Assembly (NCBI GenBank): GCA_041552135.1
Contig: JBFELL010000158.1
Coordinates: 1-6,845, forward strand
DNA from: SZUA-186 sp041552135
GTDB lineage: Bacteria > Pseudomonadota > Gammaproteobacteria > UBA9214
Length of the DNA stretch: 6,845 bases
Direction: 5' to 3'
Below, piece by piece: positions 6,150-6,845 of the stretch. Numbering within the stretch: position 1 is the first letter of the stretch; every line of letters starts with the position of its first letter. The notes under the pieces were generated by a model that saw only the letters and a list, made by a program, of their open reading frames with translations, did no database searches and was not told the origin of the DNA. A program made the position numbers and the translations under genes.

Positions 6150-6755
6150 ATGGATTCCCGAACCGACACACGACAACGCCTCATCGACAGCGCCCGCGAC
6201 CTGATCTACGCACGCAGCTACAGCGACGTTGGCGTGCAGGAAATCTGCAACCGCGCCGGCGTCCGCAAGGGCAGTTTCTACCATTTCTTTCCCTCGAAGC
6301 GGGACCTGACCCTGTCAGTGCTCGATCAGCTTCAGGCGTTTTTCCGCCACGACATCCTGGGGCGTGCCTTTGCCACGGATATCCCGCCATTGCAGCGCAT
6401 CAGCCGGTTTTTCGAGTATGCCGGCGATTTCCAGCAACAGATGCAGCAGCTTACCGGTCAAATGCCGGGCTGCCCGTTCGGCAACCTCGCCAGCGAAATG
6501 AGCACCCAGGACGAGGGCATCCGCCTTAAGGTGAAACAGATCATGAGGGACGCGGAAGTCCCGTTTGAGCAGGCACTTGCCGAGGCTGTCGCAAACGGCG
6601 ATCTGCCGGAAATTGATACCGCCGCCACGGCGCGCGCCCTGTTTGCCTATGTCGAGGGCATCATGGTGTATGCCAAGGCACACAACGATCCCGACATGGT
6701 ACGTGAACTGGGCAAGCGCGCCCTGCAGCTGGTGGTACCGGAGCGGCTGGCCTGA
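6150..6755 (+). CDS. TetR/AcrR-family transcriptional repressor
   Basis: The protein has 201 residues, usual for the family. The N-terminal DNA-binding domain spans about 5-52, with the HTH at about 27-46 (GVQEICNRAGVRKGSFYHFF) and the typical SKRDL follow-on. The C-terminal ligand domain has a GCPFGNLASEM segment (107-117) with Cys108. From memory, E. coli NemR carries its reactive Cys106 in an equivalent GC-containing segment, and AcuR-like regulators share it, so an electrophile- or oxidant-sensing role is possible but unproven. The start ATG at 6150 sits 6 bases after the -10 box and has no ribosome binding site, so translation is probably leaderless. The promoter spacer holds a palindrome, and a 16-base copy lies 20 bases after the stop, before the next forward gene. 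The protein therefore most likely represses itself and that gene. It diverges from the acyltransferase gene, which might also be affected. Confidence 0.95.
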   Translation: MDSRTDTRQRLIDSARDLIYARSYSDVGVQEICNRAGVRKGSFYHFFPSKRDLTLSVLDQLQAFFRHDILGRAFATDIPPLQRISRFFEYAGDFQQQMQQLTGQMPGCPFGNLASEMSTQDEGIRLKVKQIMRDAEVPFEQALAEAVANGDLPEIDTAATARALFAYVEGIMVYAKAHNDPDMVRELGKRALQLVVPERLA

Positions 6756-6772
6756 TTTTTTTGGCCTCACTC

Positions 6773-6791
6773 TGAACCGACCGGTCAACTA
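6773..6791 (+). promoter_or_regulatory. Second TetR operator, upstream of the next forward gene
   Basis: ACCGACCGGTCAACTA (6776-6791) is identical over 16 bases to 6124-6139 in the tetR promoter. The right arm CGGTCAA is intact, while the left arm is degraded to TGAACCG, so this site is less symmetric and might bind more weakly. It lies 21 bases before the ATG at 6813. A poor promoter, TTGGCC (6761-6766) with TCAACT (6785-6790) 18 bases downstream, would place the operator across the -10 region. Confidence 0.75.
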
Positions 6792-6812
6792 ACGCACAAA
6801 GGGGGAAACGAC

Positions 6813-6845
6813 ATGGTACATAACACACGCTTGCTGCTATCGCTA
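6813..6845 (+). CDS. 5' end of a TetR-controlled gene, probably exported or membrane protein (3' end outside window)
   Basis: The ATG at 6813-6815 follows a purine-rich site (GGGGGAAA, 6801-6808) at suitable spacing, and 11 codons run to the window edge without a stop: MVHNTRLLLSL. A basic residue followed by Leu-rich sequence looks like the start of a signal peptide or membrane anchor. A gene directly after a tetR gene with a shared operator is often an efflux membrane-fusion protein or transporter subunit. That is inference from context alone; the visible residues cannot identify it. Confidence 0.6.
   Translation, partial: MVHNTRLLLSL

Noticed and set aside
6744..6766. T-run with flanking GGCC after the tetR stop as a terminator
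   Set aside because: The only stem is 4 bp and encloses the T-run, with no T-run following it. Read-through into the next gene, or the operator-controlled promoter, is the better reading.

Overview
The window looks like chromosomal DNA of a GC-rich gammaproteobacterium. That view rests on the protein families, the codon use and a sigma70-type promoter. A sulfur-oxidising lineage is possible but not proven. The hints are a C-terminal tail of Tyr-Gly-Ala-Pro repeats, which recalls sulfur-globule envelope proteins, and an ArsR-family regulator with the cysteine pair of the persulfide sensors SqrR, BigR and YgaV. I see no tRNA, rRNA, CRISPR array, insertion sequence or integrase.

Layout. Positions 1-85 hold the 3' end of a forward gene encoding the repeat tail, closed by a very strong intrinsic terminator (113-151). 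A leftward signalling cluster spans 3885 down to 251: a membrane hybrid histidine kinase, a REC-PAS protein whose start overlaps the kinase stop by 4 bases, and after 72 bases a thiol-type ArsR regulator with its own ribosome binding site and a possible promoter. Divergent from the kinase is an atypical Nramp-superfamily transporter (4006-5241). It ends 4 bases from a convergent lysophospholipid-acyltransferase-type gene (5992-5246). Divergent from the acyltransferase is a TetR-family regulator (6150-6755), followed by the first 11 codons of another forward gene that runs off the window.

How the parts work together (inference). The kinase probably senses a periplasmic signal and passes phosphate through its own receiver and that of the REC-PAS protein. 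Neither protein has a DNA-binding or enzymatic output domain, so the final effector is elsewhere or acts by protein contact. The downstream ArsR protein may add a cytoplasmic redox or sulfane-sulfur input. The TetR gene is probably autoregulated: a palindrome fills the spacer of its promoter, and a 16-base exact copy lies just before the next gene, so the regulator very likely controls that gene too. An efflux or membrane-fusion protein there would be typical, but only 11 residues are visible.

The most notable points are the duplicated TetR operator with an apparently leaderless tetR message, the Nramp homologue that lacks both canonical metal-binding motifs, the persulfide-sensor-like ArsR at the end of a two-component operon, and the REC-PAS protein without an output domain.
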